Assembly (NCBI RefSeq): GCF_002973525.1
Contig: NZ_PVEN01000004.1
Span: 124,001-188,000 of the forward strand
Direction of reading: 5' to 3'
DNA length: 64,000 nucleotides
Source: Paraburkholderia sp. BL21I4N1
GTDB taxonomy: Bacteria; Pseudomonadota; Gammaproteobacteria; Burkholderiales; Burkholderiaceae
Shown here: one piece after another, positions 40,706-49,895 of the stretch
Layout of the letters: each line of letters opens with the position of its first letter
Position numbering within the stretch: position 1 is the first letter of the stretch
The notes under the pieces: model-generated
Seen by the model: the letters and a program-made list of their open reading frames with translations, nothing else
Database searches by the model: none
Told to the model about the DNA's origin: nothing
Translations under genes and position numbers: made by a program

Positions 40706-41299
40706 TCATGCCGCGCCACCGCGTTCGCGAATCTGAGGCCACGCGAGCTTCATGTAATAGAGCATCGACCAGATGGTCAGGAACGCCGCCAGATAGATCA
40801 GCCACAGGCCCCACACGCGCGTGTCCACCGCCGCACCACCGCCGAACGGCAACGGGCCGTAGAACAGCAGCATGGGAATCGCCACCATCTGACACACGGT
40901 CTTGAACTTGCCGAGCGAATTCACCGCGACGCTCTTCGACGCGCCGATCTGCGCCATCCATTCGCGCAGCGCCGAGATCGCGATCTCGCGCCCGACGATC
41001 ACCAGCGCGATCGCCGAATCGATCCGCGTGAGTTGCACCAGCACCAGCAGCGCCGCGGTCACCATCAACTTGTCGGCGACCGGATCGAGAAACGCGCCGA
41101 ACGCCGAAGTCTGATTCCACTTGCGCGCGAGAAAACCGTCGAACCAGTCGGTCAGCGCGGCCAGAATGAAGATGGTCGCGGCCGCCAGATTGCGGTGCGC
41201 GGGGCTCATCATCATGTCGGGCAAATAGAACACGCCGACGACGAGCGGAATCAGGACGATCCGCAGCCAGGTCAGGAAAATCGGAAAGTTAAACGGCAT
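40706..41299 (-). CDS. pgsA: CDP-diacylglycerol--glycerol-3-phosphate 3-phosphatidyltransferase
   Basis: Makes phosphatidylglycerol phosphate, the committed step to PG and cardiolipin, in the inner membrane. It has 197 aa from ATG 41299 (MPFNFPIFLTWLRIVLIPL). The CDP-alcohol phosphotransferase motif D-x2-D-G-x2-A-R-x8-G-x3-D-x3-D is complete: DWFDGFLARKWNQTSAFGA followed by FLDPVADK. About five hydrophobic segments are present. The longer frame upstream overlaps the uvrC end region and is not coding. uvrC upstream and tRNA-Gly/Cys downstream reproduce the E. coli uvrC-pgsA-glyW-cysT order. Confidence 0.96.
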   Translation of the reverse strand: MPFNFPIFLTWLRIVLIPLVVGVFYLPDMMMSPAHRNLAAATIFILAALTDWFDGFLARKWNQTSAFGAFLDPVADKLMVTAALLVLVQLTRIDSAIALVIVGREIAISALREWMAQIGASKSVAVNSLGKFKTVCQMVAIPMLLFYGPLPFGGGAAVDTRVWGLWLIYLAAFLTIWSMLYYMKLAWPQIRERGGAA

Positions 41300-41452
41300 G
41301 GGCAGGCGCAGCGTCTGGCAAGGGAGATGCAATTGTGCCGTGTCACAAGGCCTGCCACAAGCAAAGCGGCGCACGGGCCATGGCACGCGCGCCGCCTGGG
41401 CTCTGGGTCGCAGCCGGGAAACGGACCGGCCGCCCCACCGCAATCGACGCAA

Positions 41453-43690
41453 TCAGTGCAATTGCCGATAGATCTGCTCGGCGAGCGCCTGCGAAATCCC
41501 CTCGACGCTCGCCAGATCCTCGACGCTCGCCGCGACCACGCCGCGCAGTCCACCAAAGCGCGCGAGCAACCGTTGACGCCGTTTAGCGCCGACGCCTTCG
41601 AGTTCTTCGAGCCGCGAGGTCTGGCGCGTTTTGGCGCGCTTCGCACGCATGCCGGTGATCGCGAAACGGTGCGCTTCGTCGCGAATCTGCGCGACCAGCA
41701 TCAGCGCGGCGCTTTCCTTGCCGAGTTCGAGCGGCGCGCGATCGTCGGCGAAAATCAGCGTTTCGAGGCCGACCTTGCGCCCTTCGCCCTTCGCGACGCC
41801 GACCAGCATGCCGATGTCCAGGCCCAGCTCGGAAAACACCTGACGGGCGATTTCAACCTGGCCCTTGCCGCCGTCGATCAGCACGATGGTCGGCAGAATA
41901 CCGCGGGCGGGGGCGGGCTTGGTGGTTTCGGGCGCGAGCGTGGGGTCGGTGGCCGGGTCCGTGGCGACGCCGTTTTCCGCGTCGACGGGCAAATCGACGC
42001 CGGCATTCGTGGCGGCTTGCGCGACCATTTTCTCGTAGCGGCGCGTGAGCACCTGGCGCATGGCCGCGTAGTCGTCGCCGGGGGTGATGCCGGTGATGTT
42101 GTAGCGGCGGTACTCGGACGACTGCATCTTGTGATGGTGATATACCACGCACGACGCCTGTGTCGCCTCGCCCATCGTATGGCTGATGTCGAAGCATTCG
42201 ATCCGCAGATGCGCGAGATCGTCGCACTCCATGCCGAGCGTGTCGGTCAGCGCGCGCGTGCGAGCCTGCTGCGAGCCTTGTTCGGAGAGCAGGCGCGCCA
42301 GCGCGAGGCGCGCGTTCTGCTCGGCCATCGCGAGCCACGCGCGTCGCTGTCCTTGCGGCTGACGCAGCACCGTCACCTTGTGGCCGGCCTGCTCGATCAA
42401 CACGTCGACCAGTTCGCGGTTGGCCGGTGCGTGGCTGACCACCAACACCGGCGGCACGCGGTTGCCGAGGTAGTGCTGGGCGATGAACGCCTCGAGAACC
42501 TCGGCTTCGATCCCGCCCGACGCGCGGCCTTTGCGCGGTTTCGCGGGGCGTGCGTCGGCGTTCGGTGCATCGTTGTCTGGTTCGGCGTCAGTGTCGGCGT
42601 CAGTGTCGGCATCTAACGCCGCTTCATCGTCGTCCTCCGCGGACAGCGCTGCCGCGATCGCGAGCGCGTCGTCGTCCGCGTCGGACGCCTCCGTCTCGCC
42701 GCTCACGTTATCCGCCGCGTCCGCGACAGCCGTGTCCATTGCCACGCTCGCGAACGCCGCAGCGCCCTCACCTTCGACTTCGAGGCCGCCCTCATCCACC
42801 GTCAACGCGCTTTCCACATGGGTCGGGAAATACGCCTTGTCGCCGAGATGCCGGCCGCCGCGCACCATCGCGAGATTCACGCAGACCCGGCCGCCCAGCG
42901 CGACCACCGCGAGAATATCCACGTCGCTATCGCTGCCGACTTCGATCGCCTGCTGATGCAACACCGTCGACAGCGAACTCATCTGGTTGCGCACCGCCGC
43001 GGCCTGCTCGAACTTCAGCTCGCTGGCGAATGCATGCATCTTGCCCTCGAGCTCCTTCATCACCTCGCCCTGACGGCCGAGCAGAAAGCGCGACGCGTTG
43101 GCGACGTCGTGGGCATAGTCTTCTTCGCTGATCGCCGCGACGCACGGCGCCGTGCAGCGGCCGATCTGATGCAACAGGCACGGTCGCGTGCGATTGTTGA
43201 ACACCGAGTCTTCGCAGGTGCGCAACTGGAACACGCGCTGCAGGATCTGGATGCTCTCGCGCACCGCCCACGCGCTCGGAAACGGCCCGAAGTACTGGTT
43301 CTTGCGATCCACCGAACCACGGTAGTACGCCATGCGCGGAAACTTGTGGCCGGTCAGCTTGAGGTACGGATACGACTTGTCGTCGCGAAACAGAATGTTG
43401 TAGCGCGGCGCGAGTGCCTTGATCAGATTGTTTTCGAGCAGCAGCGCCTCGGCCTCGGAACGCGTGACGGTGGTTTCGATCCGCGCGATGCGCGTCACCA
43501 TCATCGCGATGCGCGGCGACAGCAGCGTCTTCGTGAAGTAGCTCGACACGCGCTTCTTGAGATCGCGCGCCTTGCCCACGTAAAGCACCGCGCCATGCGT
43601 ATCGTAATAGCGATACACGCCGGGCAGATGCGGCAGTTGGGCGAGCACTTTTTTCGGCTCGAAGACGTCGGTTGCTTCGGGTTCGGTCAT
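41453..43690 (-). CDS. uvrC: Excinuclease ABC subunit C (UvrC) with acidic insertion
   Basis: Makes both incisions in nucleotide excision repair. It has 745 aa from ATG 43690 ([19 protein letters not shown]); E. coli UvrC is about 610. The GIY-YIG nuclease ([20 protein letters not shown]) lies at about 20-100 and the UvrB-binding UVR motif ([20 protein letters not shown]) near 200. The RNase H-like nuclease has [19 protein letters not shown] and [12 protein letters not shown], and the C-terminus carries tandem HhH motifs. Between the UVR and nuclease parts sits an insertion of roughly 100 residues rich in Asp, Ala and Glu, partly encoded by a 12-bp tandem repeat (42582-42612). pgsA follows. 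Confidence 0.97.
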   Translation of the reverse strand: MTEPEATDVFEPKKVLAQLPHLPGVYRYYDTHGAVLYVGKARDLKKRVSSYFTKTLLSPRIAMMVTRIARIETTVTRSEAEALLLENNLIKALAPRYNILFRDDKSYPYLKLTGHKFPRMAYYRGSVDRKNQYFGPFPSAWAVRESIQILQRVFQLRTCEDSVFNNRTRPCLLHQIGRCTAPCVAAISEEDYAHDVANASRFLLGRQGEVMKELEGKMHAFASELKFEQAAAVRNQMSSLSTVLHQQAIEVGSDSDVDILAVVALGGRVCVNLAMVRGGRHLGDKAYFPTHVESALTVDEGGLEVEGEGAAAFASVAMDTAVADAADNVSGETEASDADDDALAIAAALSAEDDDEAALDADTDADTDAEPDNDAPNADARPAKPRKGRASGGIEAEVLEAFIAQHYLGNRVPPVLVVSHAPANRELVDVLIEQAGHKVTVLRQPQGQRRAWLAMAEQNARLALARLLSEQGSQQARTRALTDTLGMECDDLAHLRIECFDISHTMGEATQASCVVYHHHKMQSSEYRRYNITGITPGDDYAAMRQVLTRRYEKMVAQAATNAGVDLPVDAENGVATDPATDPTLAPETTKPAPARGILPTIVLIDGGKGQVEIARQVFSELGLDIGMLVGVAKGEGRKVGLETLIFADDRAPLELGKESAALMLVAQIRDEAHRFAITGMRAKRAKTRQTSRLEELEGVGAKRRQRLLARFGGLRGVVAASVEDLASVEGISQALAEQIYRQLH

Positions 43691-43885
43691 GCAGAATCGG
43701 TTGGGTGGGACTGTCTCGCGGGGCTCGCCTCGCGCCGTGCGCCGGAGCAATGCCGGCATGCGCAGTCGTGGACGGGTGCTTTAGAATCGCCAGTTTAGAA
43801 CATTCCGCGCCCGTTCGAACCGGCTGCCGCGATTCCGGCAGCGCGGCGGGAAGGCGCCGCTTTTGCTCCCGCGACCCAGGCCACC

Positions 43886-45079
43886 ATGTCCACCGCTGCG
43901 CCCTCTTCCGAACCGGTCGAAGCCACTTCCACGGCGATCGCCTGCGACATCTTCTGCGCTGTCATCGACAATTTCGGCGATATCGGCGTGTGCTGGCGTC
44001 TCGCACGACAACTCGCGAGCGAGCACGGCTGGCAGGTGCGCGTGTTCGTCGACGATCTGCACGCGTTCAGGAAACTGTGCCCGTCGCTGGCGCTGGACCG
44101 TGCTCGCCAGACTATCGGCGGCATCGTCGTCGAACACTGGCATCAGCCGGCGCATGCGGGCGAGTCGCTCGAGGTCGCCGACGTCGTGATCGAAGCCTTC
44201 GCCTGCGAATTGCCGCCGGTCTACGTCGCCGCGATGGCGCGACGCGAACGCGCGCCGGTATGGTTCAACCTCGAATACCTGAGCGCCGAAGACTGGGTCG
44301 CGGATTTTCATTTGCGGCCGTCGCCGCATCCACGTTATCCGCTAACCAAGACGTTCTTCTTCCCCGGACTTGGACCCGGCACCGGCGGCGTGCTGAAAGA
44401 ACGGCATCTCGACGCCGCGCGCACGGCCTTCGAAACCTCGCAGGCAGCACGCGCCGCATGGTGGCAGCAGACTGTCGGCCGCGCGCCGCCCGCCGCCGCA
44501 GCCACGGTCGTCTCGCTGTTCGCGTACGAAAACCCGGCCGTCGACAGCCTGCTCGAACAATGGCGCGACGGCGCCGAGCCGGTCGTGCTACTGGTGCCCG
44601 AAGGCCGCGTCTCGGGCGCGGTCGCGCACTTTTTCGGCCTGCCCGAATTCACCGCCGGCATGCACGCCGAACGCGGCAACCTCAGCGCGCACGCACTCGC
44701 GTTCACTAGCCAGCCGGGCTACGATGCGCTCCTCTGGGTGAGCGACATCAATTTCGTGCGCGGCGAAGATTCGTTCGTGCGGGCTCAATGGGCGGCCAAA
44801 CCGTTCGTCTGGCATATCTACCCACAAGCCGACGACGCCCATCTGCCCAAGCTCGACGCCGCGCTCGCCCACTACTCGCGCACCCTGCCCGCCGACACCC
44901 GCGACACGCTGGCGCGCTTCTGGCACGCATGGAACGGCGCGGGCCGGCCGGACTGGGCGGCGTTCCGGCACCACTACCCGGCGCTGAAGCAGCGCGCGGC
45001 CGACTGGGCGGTCGAACTGGCCGAAGTGGGCGACCTCGCCGGAAATCTGGCCTTGTTCGCAAAAACTCAGTTAAAATAA
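43886..45079 (+). CDS. earP: EF-P arginine rhamnosyltransferase EarP
   Basis: Transfers rhamnose from TDP-rhamnose to an arginine of elongation factor P, the activation route for beta-proteobacterial EF-P. It has 397 aa. The N-terminal DIFCAVIDNFGDIGVCWRLA carries the catalytic-area aspartates known for this family (formerly DUF2331). Further conserved segments are WFNLEYLSAEDWVADFH, KTFFFPGLGPGTGGVL and the nucleotide-sugar region DINFVRGEDSFVRAQWA, which is followed by KPFVWHIYPQ. The target gene efp lies directly downstream on the same strand. Confidence 0.97.
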   Translation: MSTAAPSSEPVEATSTAIACDIFCAVIDNFGDIGVCWRLARQLASEHGWQVRVFVDDLHAFRKLCPSLALDRARQTIGGIVVEHWHQPAHAGESLEVADVVIEAFACELPPVYVAAMARRERAPVWFNLEYLSAEDWVADFHLRPSPHPRYPLTKTFFFPGLGPGTGGVLKERHLDAARTAFETSQAARAAWWQQTVGRAPPAAAATVVSLFAYENPAVDSLLEQWRDGAEPVVLLVPEGRVSGAVAHFFGLPEFTAGMHAERGNLSAHALAFTSQPGYDALLWVSDINFVRGEDSFVRAQWAAKPFVWHIYPQADDAHLPKLDAALAHYSRTLPADTRDTLARFWHAWNGAGRPDWAAFRHHYPALKQRAADWAVELAEVGDLAGNLALFAKTQLK

Positions 45080-45405
45080 GCGGTTATCCAACGGCCGACG
45101 ACGCAAGCGCGGCCCGATCGCAGCAAACCAGGTTGCAAAGTAAGTTGTGGATCGGCGCCACTCGTGTACACGCCCGCACAGGGTAAAAGCAAGGTAACGG
45201 ACGCAAGCAGGACGCAAGCATATCGAGGCGGCAGATCATGCCGCCTTCCGCGAATTCTCGCGGCATACTGGCCACGCTTCATGCACTATGTTCCCGCCGG
45301 GCCGCTCCAGGCGGCGCGGCACGCAGTGAGAGAAGCGCCGAAGCCGCTTGCGCCGTATGCCGTTGAGCACAAGTTGAAGCTACTCATTTCGTACAGGACA
45401 GTTTT
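45080..45405 (+). promoter_or_regulatory. earP-efp spacer with tandem hairpins
   Basis: This 326-nt spacer holds a direct repeat (GACGCAAGCAGGACGCAAGC at 45200-45219) and a perfect 8-bp hairpin AGGCGGCA-GATCA-TGCCGCCT (45226-45246). It is followed at once by a second hairpin, CCGCGA-ATTC-TCGCGG, within 45248-45263. No U-tract follows. They could end earP or structure the efp leader. I could not fix a promoter. Confidence 0.5.
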
Positions 45406-45963
45406 ATGAAGACCGCACAGGAACTCCGCACCGGCAACGTCGTGATGATCGGCGCAGACGCAATGGTCGTGCAAAAGGCCGAATACAACAAATCGGGCCG
45501 CAACTCCGCCGTCGTCAAGATGAAGTTCAAGAACCTGCTGACCGGCGCAGGCATGGAAAACGTATACAAGGCCGACGACAAGTTCGACGTCGTGGTGCTG
45601 GAACGCAAGGAAGTGACCTACTCGTACTTCGCTGACCCGATGTACGTGTTCATGGACGCCGACTACAACCAGTTCGAAGTCGAAGGCGAAATGATGGGCG
45701 ACGCCCTCCATTACCTCGAAGACGGCATGGCTTGCGAAGTCGTGTTCTACAACGAGAAGGCGATTTCGGTCGATCTGCCGACCACGCTGGTCCGCGAAAT
45801 CATCTACACGGAACCGGCCGTCAAGGGCGACACGTCGTCGGGCAAGGTGTTGAAGAACGCCAAGCTGACCACGGGTTTCGAACTGCAAGTGCCGCTGTTC
45901 TGCAACATCGGCGACAAGATCGAAATCGACACGCGCACGAACGAATACCGCAGCCGCGCGTAA
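45406..45963 (+). CDS. efp: Translation elongation factor P
   Basis: Relieves ribosome stalling at polyproline by binding near the P-site tRNA. It has 185 aa with three beta-barrel domains; the KOW-like N-terminus opens with [16 protein letters not shown]. The tip of domain I reads [11 protein letters not shown], placing Arg at position 32, the residue rhamnosylated by EarP in related bacteria; lysine-type EF-Ps carry Lys here. The C-terminal signature is [18 protein letters not shown]. An AGGA ribosome binding site precedes the ATG, and a strong terminator follows at 46025. Confidence 0.98.
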   Translation: MKTAQELRTGNVVMIGADAMVVQKAEYNKSGRNSAVVKMKFKNLLTGAGMENVYKADDKFDVVVLERKEVTYSYFADPMYVFMDADYNQFEVEGEMMGDALHYLEDGMACEVVFYNEKAISVDLPTTLVREIIYTEPAVKGDTSSGKVLKNAKLTTGFELQVPLFCNIGDKIEIDTRTNEYRSRA

Positions 45964-46024
45964 GCGCCCGGCCGCGCATTTGAGTCCCGCGCCGGCGGCC
46001 TGCCGGCGTCGTGGGGCAAATGGC

Positions 46025-46066
46025 AAAAAAACGACCCGATCGCTTCCGCGACCGGGTCGTTTTTTA
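46025..46066. terminator. Bidirectional terminator between efp and the GDSL gene
   Basis: AAAAAACGACCCG pairs with CGGGTCGTTTTTT across an inner TCGC-TTCC-GCGA hairpin, giving U-tracts in both directions. The end overlaps the stop codon of the minus-strand GDSL gene (46064-46066). Confidence 0.92.
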
Positions 46067-47422
46067 TTGTGCGGCGACTTGACGCCATCCGTCGCTAAAC
46101 CGCTCCCGCACGAAAGATGCGATGCGTTCCGCCAGCAGCGCGTGCGTCGTGGTCGTCGGGTGCAGCGCGTCCCAGAACAGGAAGCGCGCCGGGTCGTCGC
46201 AGCTCGCGCGTGGGGTCTGCGCGCTCAGGTAAGTCGCCGCGGACGGGTTCTGAATATCGAGGCACGAATGCGTCGTATCGTCGAGTCCGTATTGCGCGGG
46301 ATGGCGCAGCAAGTCGTCGAACATCGCGTTGGCATCGAATATTTCGAGTTGAAGCGTCGCGCCGTAGCGCAGGCGTAGCGCCTCCGCCATATCGACGAGC
46401 ATCCGGTTGTAATCCCTCACCTCGACGGCCACCCGCGCTGCGTCGCCGCGCGCCGCGACGATCGGCGTGCGGGACACGTCGGGAAGCGTAATCAGCAAAA
46501 TACGCCTCGCATCCGCCGCGGCGAGCCGCTCCAGGCTGCCGCGCATGGCCGTTGCGGCCTGCTCGGGCGTGCGGCCATAGCTGACCAGATCGTTGCCTCC
46601 GGCGAGCACCGCGAACAGCGTGTTGCCCGGTCGATAATCCGGCGCGAACTTCATGTAGTCGCGCCATGACTCGACCTGCTGCACGAGCCCGGGCACAACC
46701 AAATGCTGATCGGTCGCGGCGCCGCCGATCGCCCAGCTATACATCGGCAGTTGCAGTGCATTGGCCAGATACTCGGACCAGACGGGTCCGTTGCTGAAAC
46801 GCCCCGCATGCCAGCTCGCGCGATTCGGTAGCGTCCACTGACTCGCATTGAAGATGTTCTGCGTGTCGGACAGGCTGTCGCCGAATACGATCAGCTTGTT
46901 GATCCGCGCCTCCTGCTGCGCACTATCGATGCTCCAGACCGTGAAATTGAAAGACAACGTGTTGTTGGCCGCCACCGCCTGCGTAACGTCGGCCCGGATG
47001 CCGCGCGCGCTCAGCGTGTGGCGGCACACGTCGTTGAGTCTGTCTTGCGCCGTCGCGCTGTAGAACATGTTCTGCCATTTCAGCACGCCGTCCGCTCGCC
47101 AGAAACCGGATAGCCGGTACCAGTCGCCGTCGTTCGGGTCGAGCGCCCATTCATAGGTCGCTTCGGGCGCAAGCGGGTCCGCACTGAGGCGATACCAGCA
47201 GCGCAGGTACGTGTAAGTGTCGTTGCCCCGGGCCACGGCCAACGGGGATTCGGGCGGCATGGCGAGCGGGCCGGACGGCGATAGCGTCATGTCGCCGGTG
47301 GGCGTCGAGAACGGCATCGGTTCGGCCACGGCATGGGCACTGGCCGCTGCAAACGGCAATGCAACCCACGCCGCCGTGTTGGTAATCCGGCGACCCAGCG
47401 ACGCAACACAGGGGTAAGTCAT
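46064..47422 (-). CDS. Secreted GDSL lipase/phospholipase, thermolabile-haemolysin type
   Basis: A 452-aa secreted esterase or phospholipase of the GDSL family. A signal peptide (AAWVALPFAAASAHAVA-EP) is followed by a 130-residue N-terminal domain with two Cys. The catalytic block I is LIVFGDSLSDTQNIFN (Ser nucleophile), block II around SNGPVWSEYLA, block III LAGGNDLVSYG, and block V FWDALHPTTTTH (Asp and His). This architecture resembles Vibrio thermolabile haemolysin and Legionella PlaA-type phospholipases, so a role on host or environmental lipids is plausible. AAGGAG lies 5 nt before the ATG. Confidence 0.9.
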   Translation of the reverse strand: MTYPCVASLGRRITNTAAWVALPFAAASAHAVAEPMPFSTPTGDMTLSPSGPLAMPPESPLAVARGNDTYTYLRCWYRLSADPLAPEATYEWALDPNDGDWYRLSGFWRADGVLKWQNMFYSATAQDRLNDVCRHTLSARGIRADVTQAVAANNTLSFNFTVWSIDSAQQEARINKLIVFGDSLSDTQNIFNASQWTLPNRASWHAGRFSNGPVWSEYLANALQLPMYSWAIGGAATDQHLVVPGLVQQVESWRDYMKFAPDYRPGNTLFAVLAGGNDLVSYGRTPEQAATAMRGSLERLAAADARRILLITLPDVSRTPIVAARGDAARVAVEVRDYNRMLVDMAEALRLRYGATLQLEIFDANAMFDDLLRHPAQYGLDDTTHSCLDIQNPSAATYLSAQTPRASCDDPARFLFWDALHPTTTTHALLAERIASFVRERFSDGWRQVAAQ

Positions 47423-47709
47423 GACGGCTCCTTCGTTTGTGGCGAGTAAATCAATTCAACGCAACGCGTTCCCGTCGCACGCCGCGCGTTGCGAGGAGCT
47501 GGCCGGTCACGGGGACGTCCCCCGGGAATCACCCGCCACAGAGAAAAAATAGCGCTGCGATGGCGGCTAAATTTAGGCGCTTTTTCTTTTTTGCGCCGCC
47601 GTGTATGGTTAGGAAAACTTTACCGGCAGCCTCCCGAAAATTGCCGGGCGGCACGCGAATTGACCCACCTTGCATCTGACAAATCGTTGATAACGCTAAG
47701 CAAAGCTTC

Positions 47710-47727
47710 TTGGCACAGTCCCTGCTT
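47710..47727 (+). promoter_or_regulatory. Sigma-54 (-24/-12) promoter of the CsbD-like gene
   Basis: TTGGCACAGTCCCTGCTT matches the RpoN consensus TTGGCAC-N5-TTGCW with the invariant GG (47712-47713) and GC (47724-47725) exactly 10 nt apart. It predicts a start near 47737 and a leader of about 43 nt before the ATG at 47780. The rest of the 47423-47709 spacer shows no other feature except a GGGGACGTCCCC palindrome near 47511. Confidence 0.82.
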
Positions 47728-47779
47728 ATTTTCGAGAAAGGCCAGTACGGCTTTATTTTCTTCAACTCGGAGATGCGAC

Positions 47780-47986
47780 ATGAATAACGACATCGCTGAA
47801 GGCAAGTGGAAGCAGATGCTGGGCAAAGCCAAGACCGCATGGGGCGAATTGACGGACGACGAATTGACCAAGGCCGAAGGCCGAGCAGACAAACTCGCCG
47901 GCCTGATCCAGGAACGCTACGGCAAGACGCGTGAACAGGCGGAACTGGAAGTGCGCCGCTTCTTCGACAGTAATCGGCATTTTTGA
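47780..47986 (+). CDS. CsbD-family stress protein
   Basis: A 68-aa small hydrophilic protein. The sequence MNNDIAEGKWKQMLGKAKTA, then WGELTDDELTKAEGRADKLAG, is the CsbD signature (a helical bundle-like stress protein of unknown mechanism). The end ERYGKTREQAELEVRRFF is also typical. It was too short for a naive long-ORF call, whose frame opens at 47489. GGAG stands 7 nt before the ATG. A sigma-54 promoter precedes it, which would place its stress induction under an enhancer-binding protein, perhaps the one encoded 377 nt downstream. Confidence 0.93.
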   Translation: MNNDIAEGKWKQMLGKAKTAWGELTDDELTKAEGRADKLAGLIQERYGKTREQAELEVRRFFDSNRHF

Positions 47987-48362
47987 CAGGCCGAGTGAAG
48001 TAAGTACAGGCGGTCTATCGACGCGCATCGGCATCGAAACAGGACCGCCCGGATCAAACCAAGGACCAGAACTACGTGAGTCGAATCGCCGCCCCATTTG
48101 CCTGGCAGTCTGACTGCCGGGCGCCGCGTTCACGACGGCCAGCCAACCGTGCTTACGGTGCCGGCGTGCATGCGGACCAGCGTTCCGCCCTTGCCTCACC
48201 GCTGCGCACTGCAGGTTTTGCGGGCGTGGCAGGTTTCGCGGACGTGGTGAAGGGTGCGGCGGTATTCGACCGGCAGTACCGGCCAGCTATCGCGCCCGTG
48301 CCGCGCGCCCGTTTCCCGGCGCGATGCATCGGTATTCCATCCATTTAAAAATTGCGCTCGCC
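47987..48362 (+). other. Spacer between csbD-like gene and response regulator
   Basis: These 376 nt hold a 7-bp inverted repeat GGCGGTC / GACCGCC (48009-48049) with a long loop just past the CsbD stop, a possible weak terminator. No gene is supported. The region should contain the promoter and perhaps enhancer sites for the regulator. Confidence 0.4.
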
Positions 48363-49745
48363 ATGCCACACGCCCTGATTGTTGAAGACGATCCCAATAG
48401 CCTGTCAGGCCTGTCCGCCATCCTCGCGGCCGACGGCTTTTCCGTCGACACCGCGACCACCATCGCCGAAGCGCGGGCGGCTTTGACACGCTTCATTCCC
48501 GACGTCGTGCTGGTCGACCTGAATCTGCCGGACGGCAGCGGGCTCGACGTGTTGCAGCATCTGCCCGCGCATCCGCCCGGCGGCGCGTTGCCCGTGATCG
48601 TGATGACGGGCAACGCGACGGTGGAAAGCGCGATCGAAGGATTGCGGCACGGCATCTGGGACTATCTGCTCAAGCCGGTCAACATTCCGCGCCTGCGCAG
48701 CCTGCTGGCGCGGATTCCACGGCCCTACGAGCTGACCGAAGAGGTCCAGACGCTGCGTGCTTCGCTGCGGCAGCTCGGCCGTTTCGGCGCCATGCTCGGT
48801 CGCAGCGGCGCGATTCAGCACGTGTACGACACGATCGAACATATCGCGCCGACCGAAGCGGCCGTGCTGATTTCCGGCGAAGCCGGCACCGGCAAACAGG
48901 TCGCGGCGCGCACGATGCACGACATGAGCCGACGTCGCAAAGGCCCATTCATCACGTTCGATTGCCGGACTGCGGCCAGCGCGGCGGCGCATCGCTCGCT
49001 GGATAGCGTGTTGTTCGGTCACGAGCGCGGTGCCTTCAACGGCGCCGATCAACGGGAGCCGGGCCTGTTCGAACAGGCGAGCGGCGGCACGCTGTTCATC
49101 GATGAAATTGCCGAATTGCCGCGTGCCCAGCAGGAAGCGCTGCTGCGGGCGCTCGACTCGCAGACCTTCATGCGGGTCGGCGGTACGCATCAGGTGGTGA
49201 CGGATTTCCGGCTGATCGCCTCGACGCGCAAGGCGCCGCGCGCAGCGGTGGCCGACGGCAGTCTGCACGAAGATTTGGCGCTGCGTCTCGAAGCCGCGGC
49301 CGTCACCCTGCCGCCGCTGCGGGAGCGCGGCGAAGATCCGGCACTGATCGCGCAGGCGATCGTCGACGAACTGAATCACGAAGCGGCCGCGCGCGGGACG
49401 GCGGAAGGCGCCAAGCAGATCGGGCCGAACTTTATCCGTGAATGTCTCGCGTACGAATGGCCGGGCAACGTGCGTGAATTGCAGGAACGGGCGCGGCGTG
49501 CGTATCACGCGTCGGGAGACGTGGTGGAATCGCTGCGTGCCGACGAAGCCGGCTCGGCCAATGGCCGCGATCTGAACGGCAGCCGCGTGCAGGTGACCGT
49601 CGGCACGCCGCTCGCGGACGTCGAGGAAATGCTGATTCGCGCCACGCTCGACGCGGTCGGCGGAACGCGGCACCGCGCGGCGTCGCTGTTGGGCATCAGT
49701 CCGAAGACGCTGTACAACAAGCTGCAGCGGATGCGGTTGAATTGA
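48363..49745 (+). CDS. NtrC-family sigma-54 response regulator with atypical GAFNGA loop
   Basis: A 460-aa transcription activator. Residues 1-120 are a receiver with phospho-acceptor Asp52 in VLVDLNLPDGSG, acidic pocket EDD (8-10), Thr82 in VMTGN and Lys104 in YLLKPV. The AAA+ domain has Walker A GEAGTGKQ (172-179) and Walker B GGTLFIDE (241-248). Three usual residues differ: GAFTGA is GAFNGA (223-228), the ATN of sensor I is STR (287-289), and the first Arg of FREDLYYRL is His302 while Arg308 remains. The Fis-type HTH is GGTRHRAASLLGISPKTLYN. No sensor kinase gene is adjacent. The start is at ATG 48363 (MPHALIVEDDP). Confidence 0.92.
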   Translation: MPHALIVEDDPNSLSGLSAILAADGFSVDTATTIAEARAALTRFIPDVVLVDLNLPDGSGLDVLQHLPAHPPGGALPVIVMTGNATVESAIEGLRHGIWDYLLKPVNIPRLRSLLARIPRPYELTEEVQTLRASLRQLGRFGAMLGRSGAIQHVYDTIEHIAPTEAAVLISGEAGTGKQVAARTMHDMSRRRKGPFITFDCRTAASAAAHRSLDSVLFGHERGAFNGADQREPGLFEQASGGTLFIDEIAELPRAQQEALLRALDSQTFMRVGGTHQVVTDFRLIASTRKAPRAAVADGSLHEDLALRLEAAAVTLPPLRERGEDPALIAQAIVDELNHEAAARGTAEGAKQIGPNFIRECLAYEWPGNVRELQERARRAYHASGDVVESLRADEAGSANGRDLNGSRVQVTVGTPLADVEEMLIRATLDAVGGTRHRAASLLGISPKTLYNKLQRMRLN

Positions 49746-49818
49746 GGCCGGGGTCGAGCTGACGCGCGACGCCGTGGTTGCGGCTTGCGCGTTTCACGCT
49801 ACCGCGAGATTCAAGAAA

Positions 49819-49853
49819 AAACGGCGCCTTCAATCGAAGGCGCCGTTTCTTTT
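49819..49853. terminator. Terminator downstream of the response regulator
   Basis: A perfect 13-bp stem (AAACGGCGCCTTC / GAAGGCGCCGTTT) with loop AATC is followed by CTTTTTC. It lies 73 nt past the regulator stop and 43 nt past the nagZ stop on the other strand, where AAAAA upstream gives a U-tract too. Confidence 0.93.
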
Positions 49854-49895
49854 TCTGCCAATCTTCCTGCGGGCAATCCGCCGCGCGAATCCACC

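Noticed and set aside
42582..42612. A 12-bp tandem repeat (TCGGCGTCAGTG) as a possible small satellite or CRISPR-like element
   Set aside because: It is inside the acidic insertion of uvrC and encodes DTDADTDAE; it is a coding microrepeat with only about 2.5 units.
40269..42616. Plus-strand ORFs containing GDEARTRDLNLGKVALYQL
   Set aside because: Antisense translation of the two tRNA-Gly genes, another recurrent annotation artefact; the long frame then runs antisense through pgsA and uvrC.
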